DNA of 64,000 nt from Melampsora larici-populina 98AG31 (taxonomy: Eukaryota > Basidiomycota > Pucciniomycetes > Pucciniales > Melampsoraceae): NCBI RefSeq assembly GCF_000204055.1, contig NW_006768837.1, forward strand, positions 236,866 through 300,865, written 5' to 3'. The translations under genes were made by a program, and so were the position numbers. Below are positions 54,787-64,000 of this stretch, one piece after another. The notes under the pieces are model-generated. The model did not search any database. It was not told the DNA's origin and worked only from the letters and a program-made list of their open reading frames with translations. Every line of letters begins with the position of its first letter. The first letter of the stretch is position 1.

Positions 54787-56833
54787 TCATATAAGACGCG
54801 TGGCCTTAAGATAGACGGCGGCTTCAAGCTCCTTAAGAGCTTTTCTGAACTCGTCTATTTGGCTATTATCATTCCAAGACCCGTCGTGAACTAATTTGTG
54901 AACTATTGTGTGAAAACTCCAGATACCGCTTTCCGAATCCACGCGTGGGCTCGGTCCATGACGGCGAAGAAGACGGTATAGCGTCATGTCGTCGTTTTTG
55001 AAAGAGATCAGGTGAAGGATATATTCTATCAGGGTGTCATCTGTTGCCCAGCTGTGAAGGCTAGGTCCCGCTTGAAGTTTTGATGCCTTCTTAAAAATAT
55101 CGAATAAGATATGATGAACTACGACTTCTCTAAGTTCTTTAGACTCTCCAGAGAAATAGTGTCTTTCAGTCTCAATCTCTGAAAGCACGCCTTTTTCGAT
55201 CAAAATATTTGCAAGATACTCTCTATGTCTCTTTGCTAATAGTTTTTCGTCTTGAATCAATTTGAAAAGACAAGCTCATGAGTGATTGGTATCAAATACG
55301 GCAGCATATTTAGATGGACTTACTTTTAAGAAAGAAGATAGGCTCTAAAACCTCTCCTTCAACCCAAATCCGTTTCATTTGATCAAGCCGATACTTTTTC
55401 AACATCGGAGAGATTTTCAAGATCATCTGTGGGTATCTATCCAGTCGGAGCTCGAAGGGCCCATACATCTCGCGGTTGCTCTTGAATAACAAGTGAAGTG
55501 CTCTAAAGAACCTCCCTACTTGAGGAATCGACAGTTCTTCTTGGTTCAAGATATCCAAGACCTCGAGGATTTGACGTTCATTGATGGTTTTTGTGTTCTT
55601 AATAATTTCTAAAAGACTGATGGACTTAGGAGATAGTTTGTTTTCTGCAAGCTGAAAACTCATGTCAGCCTCAAGTATTACTTCGCGTATTTCTTTTGTT
55701 TCAGTTAATTGCTTGAATTGTAGATAACTCTCGTGATTATATTCCTCGAGATGTAATATCATTCTAATGGTGTTGTGCTCTTCATTCCGTTGACGCAACG
55801 TTAGTGTTTCTGGGTCTTGCAGATGTTCTACAAGCAATTTCATCAATGATGAGGTTTTTTCAGAATCCGTAGGATCCTTCAAGTTGATGAACGCGAGAAA
55901 AAGTGTTCGAAACTCTGTCGATGTCTTGGCAATCTGTTCATTGATAATATGCACTACCGATTCCCTTCGAATCGCCTCATGAATAACTGGCATGAATAGA
56001 AGATGATTAGATCCCACACATACACTTGCTAATCATGACTCACCTGGTATGGATGGATCTAGTGTGGGAGGGGAGTGCAACCACATCCTTTGAGCCACCC
56101 TTCCTAAGTCTTCACCTGCGGAATGACATCCATGTTCAAAACAATCACGGTCTCAGCTATCGACAGATGATTCTACTGAAAGATTAAAGAGCTCACCTTG
56201 CAGAAAATATTCAAGAAAATGACCCCGGGGCCTACCCAAGTCGTTGGCTGTCCAGGAGCGGGGAATTGTAAAGTCTCTCGTCTCTGGAATTTGAGATTTG
56301 AGGTATGACAGTACCCCAACAGACCAAATCCTCTCCGCTGAATTCAGAGAATCGCTCTGAAGAGACATATAAAATAGATTGATTGTAGATTCTATATGTT
56401 TTGTTTCACCATGAAATTGAGTAATCTGTGGAGGAAGATCGAAGAGAGGGCCATATGCCAGGACAGCTTTGGCCATTTTTCTTACTTCAGGGGACCGGGA
56501 AGATTGATCAGCCTTTTGAGCAATATCATAACAGATCTCCCATCTGGCCAAAACTTTATTTTCAAGTGTAGTTTTGCCGGTGAAAACCTTTTTGTAGGTT
56601 CCTTTTGCGACCTTGAAGAAAGATTTGCCATTTCCAACATTGGTCTTCTTTTTTCCCAATTGGAGATTCGTTGAAGGATCTTTTAAGAAAAGAGTCTCGG
56701 GATCCCCATGGTTTATTTCAGGTATTTTTTCGTAGGATCGACCCAGACGTGATCCAAGGAGAGGTTTGCTCGAAGGAAGCGCAGAGAGGATTATCAAAAT
56801 CAGGTAAAATGAGAGGAGATGCTTGCGCGCCAT
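54787..56833 (-). CDS. Putative secreted protein, tandem paralog 1
   Basis: Exons 56833-56197, 56115-56044, 55986-55324 and 55250-54787, all phases consistent, give about 611 aa. The start at 56833 (MARKHLLSF...) was chosen because it begins a clear signal peptide of about 22 residues (hydrophobic core FYLILIILSAL) and matches the start of paralog 2. The rest is mostly helical by eye, with conserved blocks shared with the paralog (INLFYM.LQSDSLN.AERIWSVGVLS.LKSQIPE, HLEEYN.ESYLQFK) and few cysteines. I do not recognise a domain. In a plant-parasitic fungus such a duplicated secreted family is an effector candidate, but that is inference. No defect seen. Confidence 0.82.
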
Positions 56834-58012
56834 TATCAGACTCCAGAATATTGAGGTCAAGTGAAGTAATCAAGAATATGGCTAGAGACAAACTCGATCG
56901 ACCAGTGCCTGGCGCCTTGAAAATCTTGTATTTTATCGTCTGATCTGAGAGGTATGTTAGCTAGACCAAACAGTAAGGTCAAACCTTTCTCAAACATCAG
57001 CATAACCTCGCTAGACACGAGCTGCTGATGACTTTTGATGAAACGCTGCTCAAATGGATGTGAGAAGTGCAGTTGGACTTGAGCTACTTCCTCTTTCGCG
57101 TATCCTAATTTCATGTTTTGTTTCATTTTATCCCCTTCAAGTAGCTTCAAATGTGTCGTTGCTGGTGGGTGAGATCCGAACTAGAGAACCGCCTCCTGCG
57201 ACCCTTGGTATTCCGCGTTTCATAGAATAGAAGAAATAGTAATTGCTCATGAAGTCTCTATATTCTGATTTGAATAGTTTCTATCTCGCTGTCAAACACA
57301 TCCAAACACATCACAGGGTGATCTCACCTTAAGAGAATGATTTTTTATGAAGGATCTTCAGCAACAAAGTGAAAACGTGTACAGATGGAGATCATCTCAA
57401 TAGTCAGGAATACAACAATCTGTTCAAACTCATCCTACGTCATCATTCAAGGTCTGCTATAAGACGTGGCAAAAGTCAAGTCCTATTTGGAGATCAGGAG
57501 GTGGTTGAAGATGAAAATGTAACCTCAAGTAGATCAAAATTAAAGCCAGAGCAGCGCAAATGACAAGAATACTGGGAACAATCCATGTACAGCCACCTCT
57601 TCAGAATCTGAAATGTATGAGAAAAATTTAGAAAGAAATCCTGAGAGGAATTAATGATAAGTAATATGATGATAGTCAGATATTTTAGCTGAGAAAAATA
57701 AGAAAGAAGACAAAGCTCGACTCGTTAAGATAGAAGGTTGTAAATGTCGGACAAGGGGGATTGTCAGACTATAAGCTTGATGATATAAAGAACTCATTTG
57801 ACTGGATAATACTAGTGACCCGAGCAGCGGGTAGTGAGGAAGAGAAGTGTTGAAGATGTTTGAAGAGCTGTCACGTCTTGCACAAACTAGTAATCTTCGT
57901 GATTTACATCCTCATCCGATGATTCCAAAGTCTTTTCCTCACTTCACCCTTTCCCTCTGTTGTCACTTCTTCTCGACCACATAGTAGATGTAGTGGTTTT
58001 CTCAACTGATAA
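56834..58012. other. Spacer between the secreted paralogs (duplicated flanks)
   Basis: Upstream of paralog 1, 56880-57060 resembles 60170-60350 upstream of paralog 2: shared 'gacaaact', 'gaggtatgttagctagac' and 'gctaga/gcacgagct' blocks, then 'gatgaaac.ctgctcaa'. The duplication therefore included promoter sequence. The 57.5-57.7 kb part matches the 3' flank of paralog 1. No separate gene is called. Confidence 0.55.
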
Positions 58013-60121
58013 TCATCTCCCCAAAAAATAGGTATGCTTCAGGCTTTCCAAGACCTGTCCAGAGCTCATCCAGTGTCCTTGTTTGTCCCAAGTCCCACCG
58101 TGAACAAATGCCTTTACTAGTCGCCTAGCTTCTTCACTTTCCAAAGACCCTCTTGCGCCATGAAGATTATGAAGCTTGCGAAACATTTTCCCATCGTCGT
58201 ACCTGGAAGATAAAAGATGAATGATATAATCTACCAGTATGCCATCTGTGTCCGGGTTGTGCTTGAGTGATTCCGCTTGGAGGCTCAACCTACGGGAAAT
58301 CCCGTCCAAGATGTGATTAACCACGCGCACCTGGAGCTCTCCAGGCGAATAGTAAGCTTAACTAAGCCCCTCTCGCGCGGCTGCGTCCGCGCCCCCGCGC
58401 GAGAGGGGCTTAGTTAAGCTTAGGCGAATAGTGTCTTTCGGTCTCGCTCTCTGAAATCACGCCTTTTTCAATCAAAACATTCGCAAGATCATTTCTATAC
58501 TTCTTTGCTGACAGTTGTGCGTCTTCAATCGATCCAAAAAGAGAAGGTCATGAATGATTAGTATCACATATTGAAGTATATCTAGATTGGCGTACTTCTA
58601 ACCAAGACGTAAGTCTCTAACATTTCCCATGTAAACGACTTTTGGTTCATCTGACCGAAACGATACTTCACTAACGTCCGGGACACTTCTGAAATCACCT
58701 CAGGGTTCGAGTACCTCTCCAATTGGAGTTTAAAGGCGTTATACATTCCCCCGTTGCCCATGAATACTAAGTTGAGTACTCTAAAGAACCTTCCTAGTCG
58801 AGAAACCGACATATGTTCATCTTTCAAGATATCAAAGATCTTTGGGATTTGATGTTCATTGGCAGTCTTTGTCTTTCGAAAATCTTCCAAAAGAAATCTG
58901 AAGCTTGGAGATAGTCCTTCTTCTGCGAGTTGAAAACTTGTGTCACCCTCAAGTATCTTTTCGCGGAAACGATTTGTTCTAGCCAATTCTTTAAACTGTA
59001 GATAGCTCTCGACGTTATATTCCTCGAGATGTAATATCATTCTAGTCGTGTTGTCCTCTTCATCAAACAGATTCCATGGCCCTGTTGTTTTTTCCAGATG
59101 ATCGAAAAGCAATTTCATCAATGATGAGGCTTTTTTAGAATCCATTGGTGTTTCCAAGTTGATAAACGCCAAATAAAGTGCTCCAAACTCTGGTGATGGT
59201 TTAAGGGGGGCCTTGGCCATCTGTTCTTTGATAAGATGCACTATCGATTCCCTTCGAATTGCCTCCTGAATGACTAAGATCGATAGAAGATAATGAGATT
59301 TCACACATAAACAGCCTAGTTGTGACTTGCTACTCACCTGGATTGGTTGTCTCTAGTTTGGGAGGGGATTCTGACCACATCTTCTGAGCTACTGTTTCTA
59401 AGTCTTTGTCTGATCAATTTCGTCGAAATACAAAACAATCGCGATCTCAGTTATTTATAGGCCATTCGATTGAAAGTTATTTTAGCTGACCTTGCAGAAA
59501 ATATTCAAGATATTGACCCCGAAGCCTACCCAAATCTTTAGCCGTCCAGGAGCGGGGAATCGCAAATTCTCTAAGCTCTGGTATTTGAGATTTTAGGTGT
59601 GATAGTACCCCAACAGACCAAATCCTCTCTGCTGTATTCAGAGAATCACTCTGAAGGAACATATAGAAAAGATTGATTGTAGACGTTATATGTTTTGTTT
59701 GATCTTGAGGAAGGATTCCATGAATGTCGAATTGAGTGCCGTATGCCGCGATAGCTTCGGCCATCTCTTTTACTTCGGGGGAAGCGGAGGATTTAGCTTT
59801 TTGAGATATTTCATACCATACTTCCCAGCCGGTCCCATGTCTACTGTCAGGAGTTTGAGTTTGGGTGCTAAAAATCGGAGTGAAGCCGGTCTTGACGATA
59901 GATTTGCCATTTTGGGTGTTGGCCTTCTGTTTTGCCAATTGGAAATCTGTGAAAGACTCTTCTAGAAGAAAAGTTTCGGGATCGTTAGGGTCTGCCTGAG
60001 GTAATCTCTTGTAAGGCGTATTCAAAAGTGGTTCATATAGCGGTCTGACCCAAGGAAGAGTGTCAAATGCAGGGAGTATTATCAAAATCAGGTAGAGTGA
60101 GAGGAAATGATTGCGCGCCAT
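58013..60121 (-). pseudogene. Putative secreted protein, tandem paralog 2, broken by a hairpin insertion
   Basis: Exons 60121-59491, 59409-59338, 59273-58596 and 58522-58013 match paralog 1 exon for exon, with the same phases and a near-identical exon 2 length (72 nt). The signal peptide (MARNHFLSLYLILIILPAF) is intact. The first donor is GTCAGC where paralog 1 has GTGAGC. The last exon contains a 70-bp hairpin element plus a 9-bp duplication (79 bp, not divisible by 3) that introduces a stop within four codons and shifts the frame. About 125 C-terminal residues are lost. The sequence beyond the insertion still aligns with paralog 1, so the break looks young. A truncated product might still be secreted. 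Confidence 0.8.
58353..58422. mobile_element. 70-bp GC-rich hairpin element with 9-bp target duplication
   Basis: An almost perfect palindrome with a short loop. Each arm reads TAAGCTTAACTAAGCCCCTC then TCGCGCGG. The target duplication is GGCGAATAG (58344-58352, 58423-58431); the next base is T on both sides, so 10 bp is also possible. A 9-10-bp duplication with long inverted ends suggests a Mutator-like (MULE) MITE. A degraded relative lies at 60893-60932. Confidence 0.85.
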
Positions 60122-60440
60122 TATACGGGTTCTGGAAGATTGCGGTCAGGTGGATTAATTCAGAATACGACTTGGGGACAAACTGCAGCGTCTGGAGCCT
60201 TAAGACTCTCGTATTTCATGGTCTGATACAAAGAGGTATGTTAGCTAGACGAGACAGACGCTCAATATTTCTTAAAGCTCAAGACAATCTTGCTAGGCAC
60301 GAGCTAACAGTGAATGTTGATGAAACTCCGCTCAATAGATGTAGTATATAAAGCAAAGCTGATAGTTTTCGGGCAGTTGAGGATGGATTCAAGTGTGGAA
60401 TATCTTGAACGGCCGAGTAGATTGGATTTGAACACACAAT

Positions 60441-60472
60441 TCCTCCGAGCCCCTCCGAGCCCCTCCGAGCCC
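60441..60472. repeat. Three copies of a 10-bp GC-rich unit
   Basis: CCTCCGAGCC repeated three times without change, in the upstream region of paralog 2. Confidence 0.85.
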
Positions 60473-60892
60473 AACGGCCTGGTGTTAAGCTAGTGCTATT
60501 TGTGGCTACCATTCCGATTGAGAAGACATGCTGATACCTGCAACACTTTTCTAAGCCGCTTGCCATAGAGAACCCCTGCACTTAGTCAAGTTAGCACTTT
60601 TTCAGGGATCCGTATCGATCTGACAAGTGTCTGCTACAATTATTGAATGGATATGACTTGAACTACTTGCTTACTCGCGCGTCTTTATTTCATGTTTCAT
60701 CTCATCTTTATGACCTCCAAATGCGCTGTTGCTGGTGTTGAGATCTTGATTACCAGAACCGTCTGCTACACTTGACCTTCCCCAGCTCGTGGGATTGATG
60801 AATCATCATCAGTATTCGACTTTTGCCTCGTCAGGTAGAATATGTTGAATGGTTGGATAGAGCTCACCGGTGGTAAAGCTCCCAACTAAAGC

Positions 60893-60932
60893 CCCTCCCG
60901 CGGCCGCGTCCGCGACCTCGAAGAGGGGCTTA
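60893..60932. mobile_element. Degenerate relative of the 70-bp hairpin element
   Basis: AACTAAAGCCCCTCCCGCGG, then a GCGTCCGCG loop segment shared with the 58353 element, then GAGGGGCTTA. The arms are imperfect and the outer part of the inverted repeat is lost. Confidence 0.6.
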
Positions 60933-61573
60933 CGACGAACTTACTATCTCTGAAACTGATGGCAATAAACTCAGATGAAGAAACAGTTTTTCAATCAAAC
61001 TCTTTACATGATGATCATTTCATCTGGTGAATAAAACTATCAACACACATATCTTGGTTAGTCTTAGCTAGCTCACTTAAAATGAGGATGTCGATCTCCA
61101 AGGAACCCAAAGTTCAAAAATAAAATCCAATACCTCAATCCTCCTGCTGAAAGAATGACTTTCACATCAATTTCACTGAGTCTCATCATCATTCATAAGT
61201 ATGATATCTAAGTAAAACCTATGAAACTTTACCAAAACCTCTTTACACATTTCTTTTGGAATCTAAATCAATTTTCTTTCATTTTAATCATTCTCAAAAT
61301 CATTTCGAATCAAATCAAGATTTCTTTTTCATTACGTATGAATCAAAACCAATTAATTTCTTTTTTCAAATATCCCTATATATATATATTATATTTAGAT
61401 TTTCATTTTTTTTATTCAACTATAAATTTCTTTTTTTTCACAATTTCAAATATTTAAATCTCCTTTTCCATAATCTCATAGAAAAAAAACATCAATCTAC
61501 CCCATTCATTCGATCAACAAATATCATATATAATATATATATATATACGAAGGACAAAAAAACAACCCAGAAA

Positions 61574-64000
61574 TTAATACTCTAAATGAGGTCCATCATC
61601 CTGAGGTCTTCCAGCATATCTAATCAAAGGAACAGAAGGTTCAATTCCATTACTACTTGAATGAGAATGAGATGGATGATAAGGTTGATGATGAGGATGT
61701 GGATGAGGATGAGGATGAGGTGGTGGTGGTGGTGGTCCTGATGAATTATTCCAATCTCCATCTGATCTTTGTGAACCTCCTTGCATATAATCTCCATTTC
61801 CCCCTCCATTACCATTGTTAAAAGAATTCATGGGCCATGATTGTCGATTCCCTCCACCAACACTTCCTCCACGTCGTCCATCATTTTGTCGGTTTCGATG
61901 GTCTCCGCCACGTTGTCGGTTTAAAGGAGCTTGATTTGAAGTTGATGGCGTCCATCGATCACGTCCATTAACATTATTGTTATTATTATTATTATTATGG
62001 CCGTGATTGCTGTTATAATTATTGTTATTGTTATTGTTATTTCGATTATATCTTCGATCATTTTGATTTCGAGAACCATTACCATTCCCATTACGCATGT
62101 TGTTCGAGTATCCATCTTGACCACCTCCCGGAATATATGTGTCTCGTGGCGGTCGATCAAATTCTCGATGGTTATGGTTAATCGAAGCAATAGAAGATTG
62201 AGGTAGCATCGGTGCTGGGGCTGATGCACCATTGAGGACTCCATGAGGTCCGTACAGCGCATTAGGTGGCATATTGGGTTGATGAAGATTGTTATGAAAT
62301 GTTGAAGCTTTATGGGGTATCGGTTCATTTACACTTGTTTCAACATATGACAACATAGGTCGAGGTGGAAGTGCTAGGTTAGGCTGTCCAGGTAATTGAT
62401 GAAACGGCTGTGGTCGTGAAGGTGGTTGATTCCGGGAATTCCGAGGTTGATGGTAATGATCATGCGCTGATGATGGGGGTGGTACCATATTACCAGACCT
62501 AGGATTTTGATGTGGCATCTTATATCCATTAACGGGTAGCATATTCGTATTCATCTGCTGTCCATATTGATTTGGTTGATCTCGATACGGTAGTGACGGC
62601 CCACCCACTCCCTGAGTCAAGTGTAGTGATGGGCCTTGTGTGGGCATCATTCCAGGAGGTTGATGTGGATATGTATTATGCACTTGAAGACCAGGCTGGT
62701 TGGATAGCGGAAGTGATGGCGGTACTGAGTGCGTGGAAGCTCTGGGAAGGAAAGACATTGGAGGTGGTGGATTTGCCGGATTTCCCAGAGGTGGGACATG
62801 GTTGGGGTGAACATCTGATCTGATCGGAGGTGGATTCATCACCGGAGCCTGTGGATTCTTTGTGCTGCGGAGATACGCCGGCTTGGNNNNNNNNNNNNNN
62901 NNNNNNNNNNNNNNNNNNNNNNNNNNNNNNNNNNNNNNNNNNNNNNNNNNNNNNNNNNNNNNNNNNNNNNNNNNNNNNNNNNNNNNNNNNNNNNNNNNNN
63001 NNNNNNNNNNNNNNNNNNNNNNNNNNNNNNNNNNNNNNNNNNNNNNNNNNNNNNNNNNNNNNNNNNNNNNNNNNNNNNNNNNNNNNNNNNNNNNNNNNNN
63101 NNNNNNNNNNNNNNNNNNNNNNNNNNNNNNNNNNNNNNNNNNNNNNNNNNNNNNNNNNNNNNNNNNNNNNNNNNNNNNNNNNNNNNNNNNNNNNNNNNNN
63201 NNNNNNNNNNNNNNNNNNNNNNNNNNNNNNNNNNNNNNNNNNNNNNNNNNNNNNNNNNNNNNNNNNNNNNNNNNNNNNNNNNNNNNNNNNNNNNNNNNNN
63301 NNNNNNNNNNNNNNNNNNNNNNNNNNNNNNNNNNNNNNNNNNNNNNNNNNNNNNNNNNNNNNNNNNNNNNNNNNNNNNNNNNNNNNNNNNNNNNNNNNNN
63401 NNNNNNNNNNNNNNNNNNNNNNTGACCAAAGGCTGATTACTTGAAACAACACCGGTAATCTTACCTGAAAATCAATTCGCATTGATTGACATCACTGTTG
63501 CCTGTCAGGATGGGACCACCTTTGAACATCTCACCAATCACACACCCAACGCCCCACATATCAACTGGAGTACCATATCTCCTGTCACCCAACAAGATCT
63601 CTGGTGGTCTATACCATCTGGTCACTACACAATTTGTATATTCACGCTTATCGCCTGGTGCGATGGATCGTGCGAGGCCAAAGTCAGCAATGAGCAATTG
63701 ACCAGCGTTTGAGATCAAAAGATTGGCAGCTTTGAGATCTCGATGAAGTATCTTATTCTGAGAAGTGACTCATCCAGTGAATGATTCGGTGCGGGGTTCA
63801 CGTCAGATCTTTGCAAACATGGAAAAAGGTGACAGAGGAGATGATAAGAGAAAGGAAAACATGAAGAAAACGAACCCGATGTAAATAAGCAGTGCCTAAC
63901 AACAACTGTTTAGAATATAACTTGATTTGACTAACACTGAATGTTATTGATTTGTTTTCCATCAAGCCAGCTAAATCATGATCAATATAAGGGAAAACCA
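61574..64000 (-). CDS. BUR1: BUR1/CDK9-like cyclin-dependent kinase (partial, contains gap)
   Basis: The coding strand enters at 64000 ([16 protein letters not shown]) and ends an exon at 63876. The next exon, 63757-63465, has [11 protein letters not shown] (catalytic loop), [10 protein letters not shown] (DFG) and the T-loop [21 protein letters not shown]. The HDLAGL, LKAANLL and [14 protein letters not shown] pattern is that of Bur1/CDK9, the P-TEFb-type kinase that phosphorylates RNA polymerase II and Spt5 during elongation. The rest of the C-lobe falls in the assembly gap (62887-63422). The last exon (62886-61574) is a Pro/Gly/His/Asn-rich tail with Asn runs (from AAT-type repeats at about 61.98-62.04 kb), as is common for fungal Bur1. 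Joining tail and kinase across the gap is inference. The N-lobe lies outside the window. Confidence 0.85.
62887..63422. other. Assembly gap (N run)
   Basis: 536 N within the kinase gene. Reading frames drawn through it are meaningless. Confidence 0.99.

Larger units (their letters stand above)
60122..61573. other. Upstream region of paralog 2 and 3' flank of the kinase gene
   Basis: No gene seen. It contains the duplicated promoter-like block (60170-60350), a short tandem repeat at 60441-60472, a hairpin-element relic at 60893-60932 and very AT-rich DNA (61.2-61.56 kb) that should include the kinase 3' UTR. Confidence 0.5.

Noticed and set aside
62676..63482. Long open frames across 62.8-63.45 kb on both strands
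   Set aside because: They exist only because a 536-bp run of N lacks stop codons.

Overview
The window is eukaryotic and fungal. Genes are broken by many short GT-AG introns (about 60-120 bp), intergenic DNA is AT-rich, and the housekeeping proteins are fungal in type (Vps36 with two NZF fingers, mitochondrial dihydroxyacid dehydratase, RIO1 kinase, a BUR1/CDK9-like kinase with a long Pro/Asn/Gly-rich tail). Dense nested transposons, Ngaro and Harbinger elements, and a tandem pair of large putative secreted proteins fit a basidiomycete, most likely a rust fungus (Pucciniales, Melampsora- or Puccinia-like). The species assignment is inference.

Left part (1-13.4 kb): gene-poor and repeat-rich. 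It holds an array of reiterated splice-donor-like units (1-1.7 kb), a GC-richer degenerate segment, several MITE-like inverted-repeat elements (5.0, 6.2, 7.9, 8.55 and 10.4 kb), one small two-exon Cys/His-rich gene (9 kb) and a dead Ty1/copia pol (10.7-12.5 kb).

Middle part (13.4-41.7 kb): mostly mobile DNA. A multi-exon gene with an N-terminal signal-peptide-like segment (23976 down to 13405) is split in a coding exon by a 6.52-kb Ngaro-type tyrosine-recombinase retrotransposon (16452-22971). That element has gag, RT-RNase H and recombinase genes and a complete A1...B1A2...B2 split-repeat layout. Next comes a three-level nest: a MITE (25556-34835) holds a Ty3/gypsy chromovirus-like element (25918-34740, TSD TGTAA), which holds a gag-only element (30792-33092, TSD GAAGA). 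The LTR of the gag-only element carries both an intron-containing and an exactly intron-less copy of the same segment. A complete two-gene PIF/Harbinger transposon (35751-41043, TSD AAT) and a Tc1-like MITE (41073-41666) follow.

Right part (42.4-64 kb): host genes. These are VPS36 (-), a bHLH-zipper regulator (-), ILV3 (-) and RIO1 (+) sharing a short divergent promoter, then two tandem paralogous putative secreted proteins (-). The second paralog is cut by a 70-bp hairpin transposon with a 9-bp target duplication. The window ends in a BUR1/CDK9-like kinase (-) that contains an assembly gap (62887-63422).

VPS36 (endosomal ESCRT-II), ILV3 (branched-chain amino acids), RIO1 (40S maturation) and the kinase (transcription elongation) are unrelated core functions. 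The shared theme is transposon traffic: two of the three putative secreted-protein genes are visibly broken by insertions. Coordinates of spliced genes are my own intron calls from splice signals and reading-frame continuity; there are no transcript data behind them.
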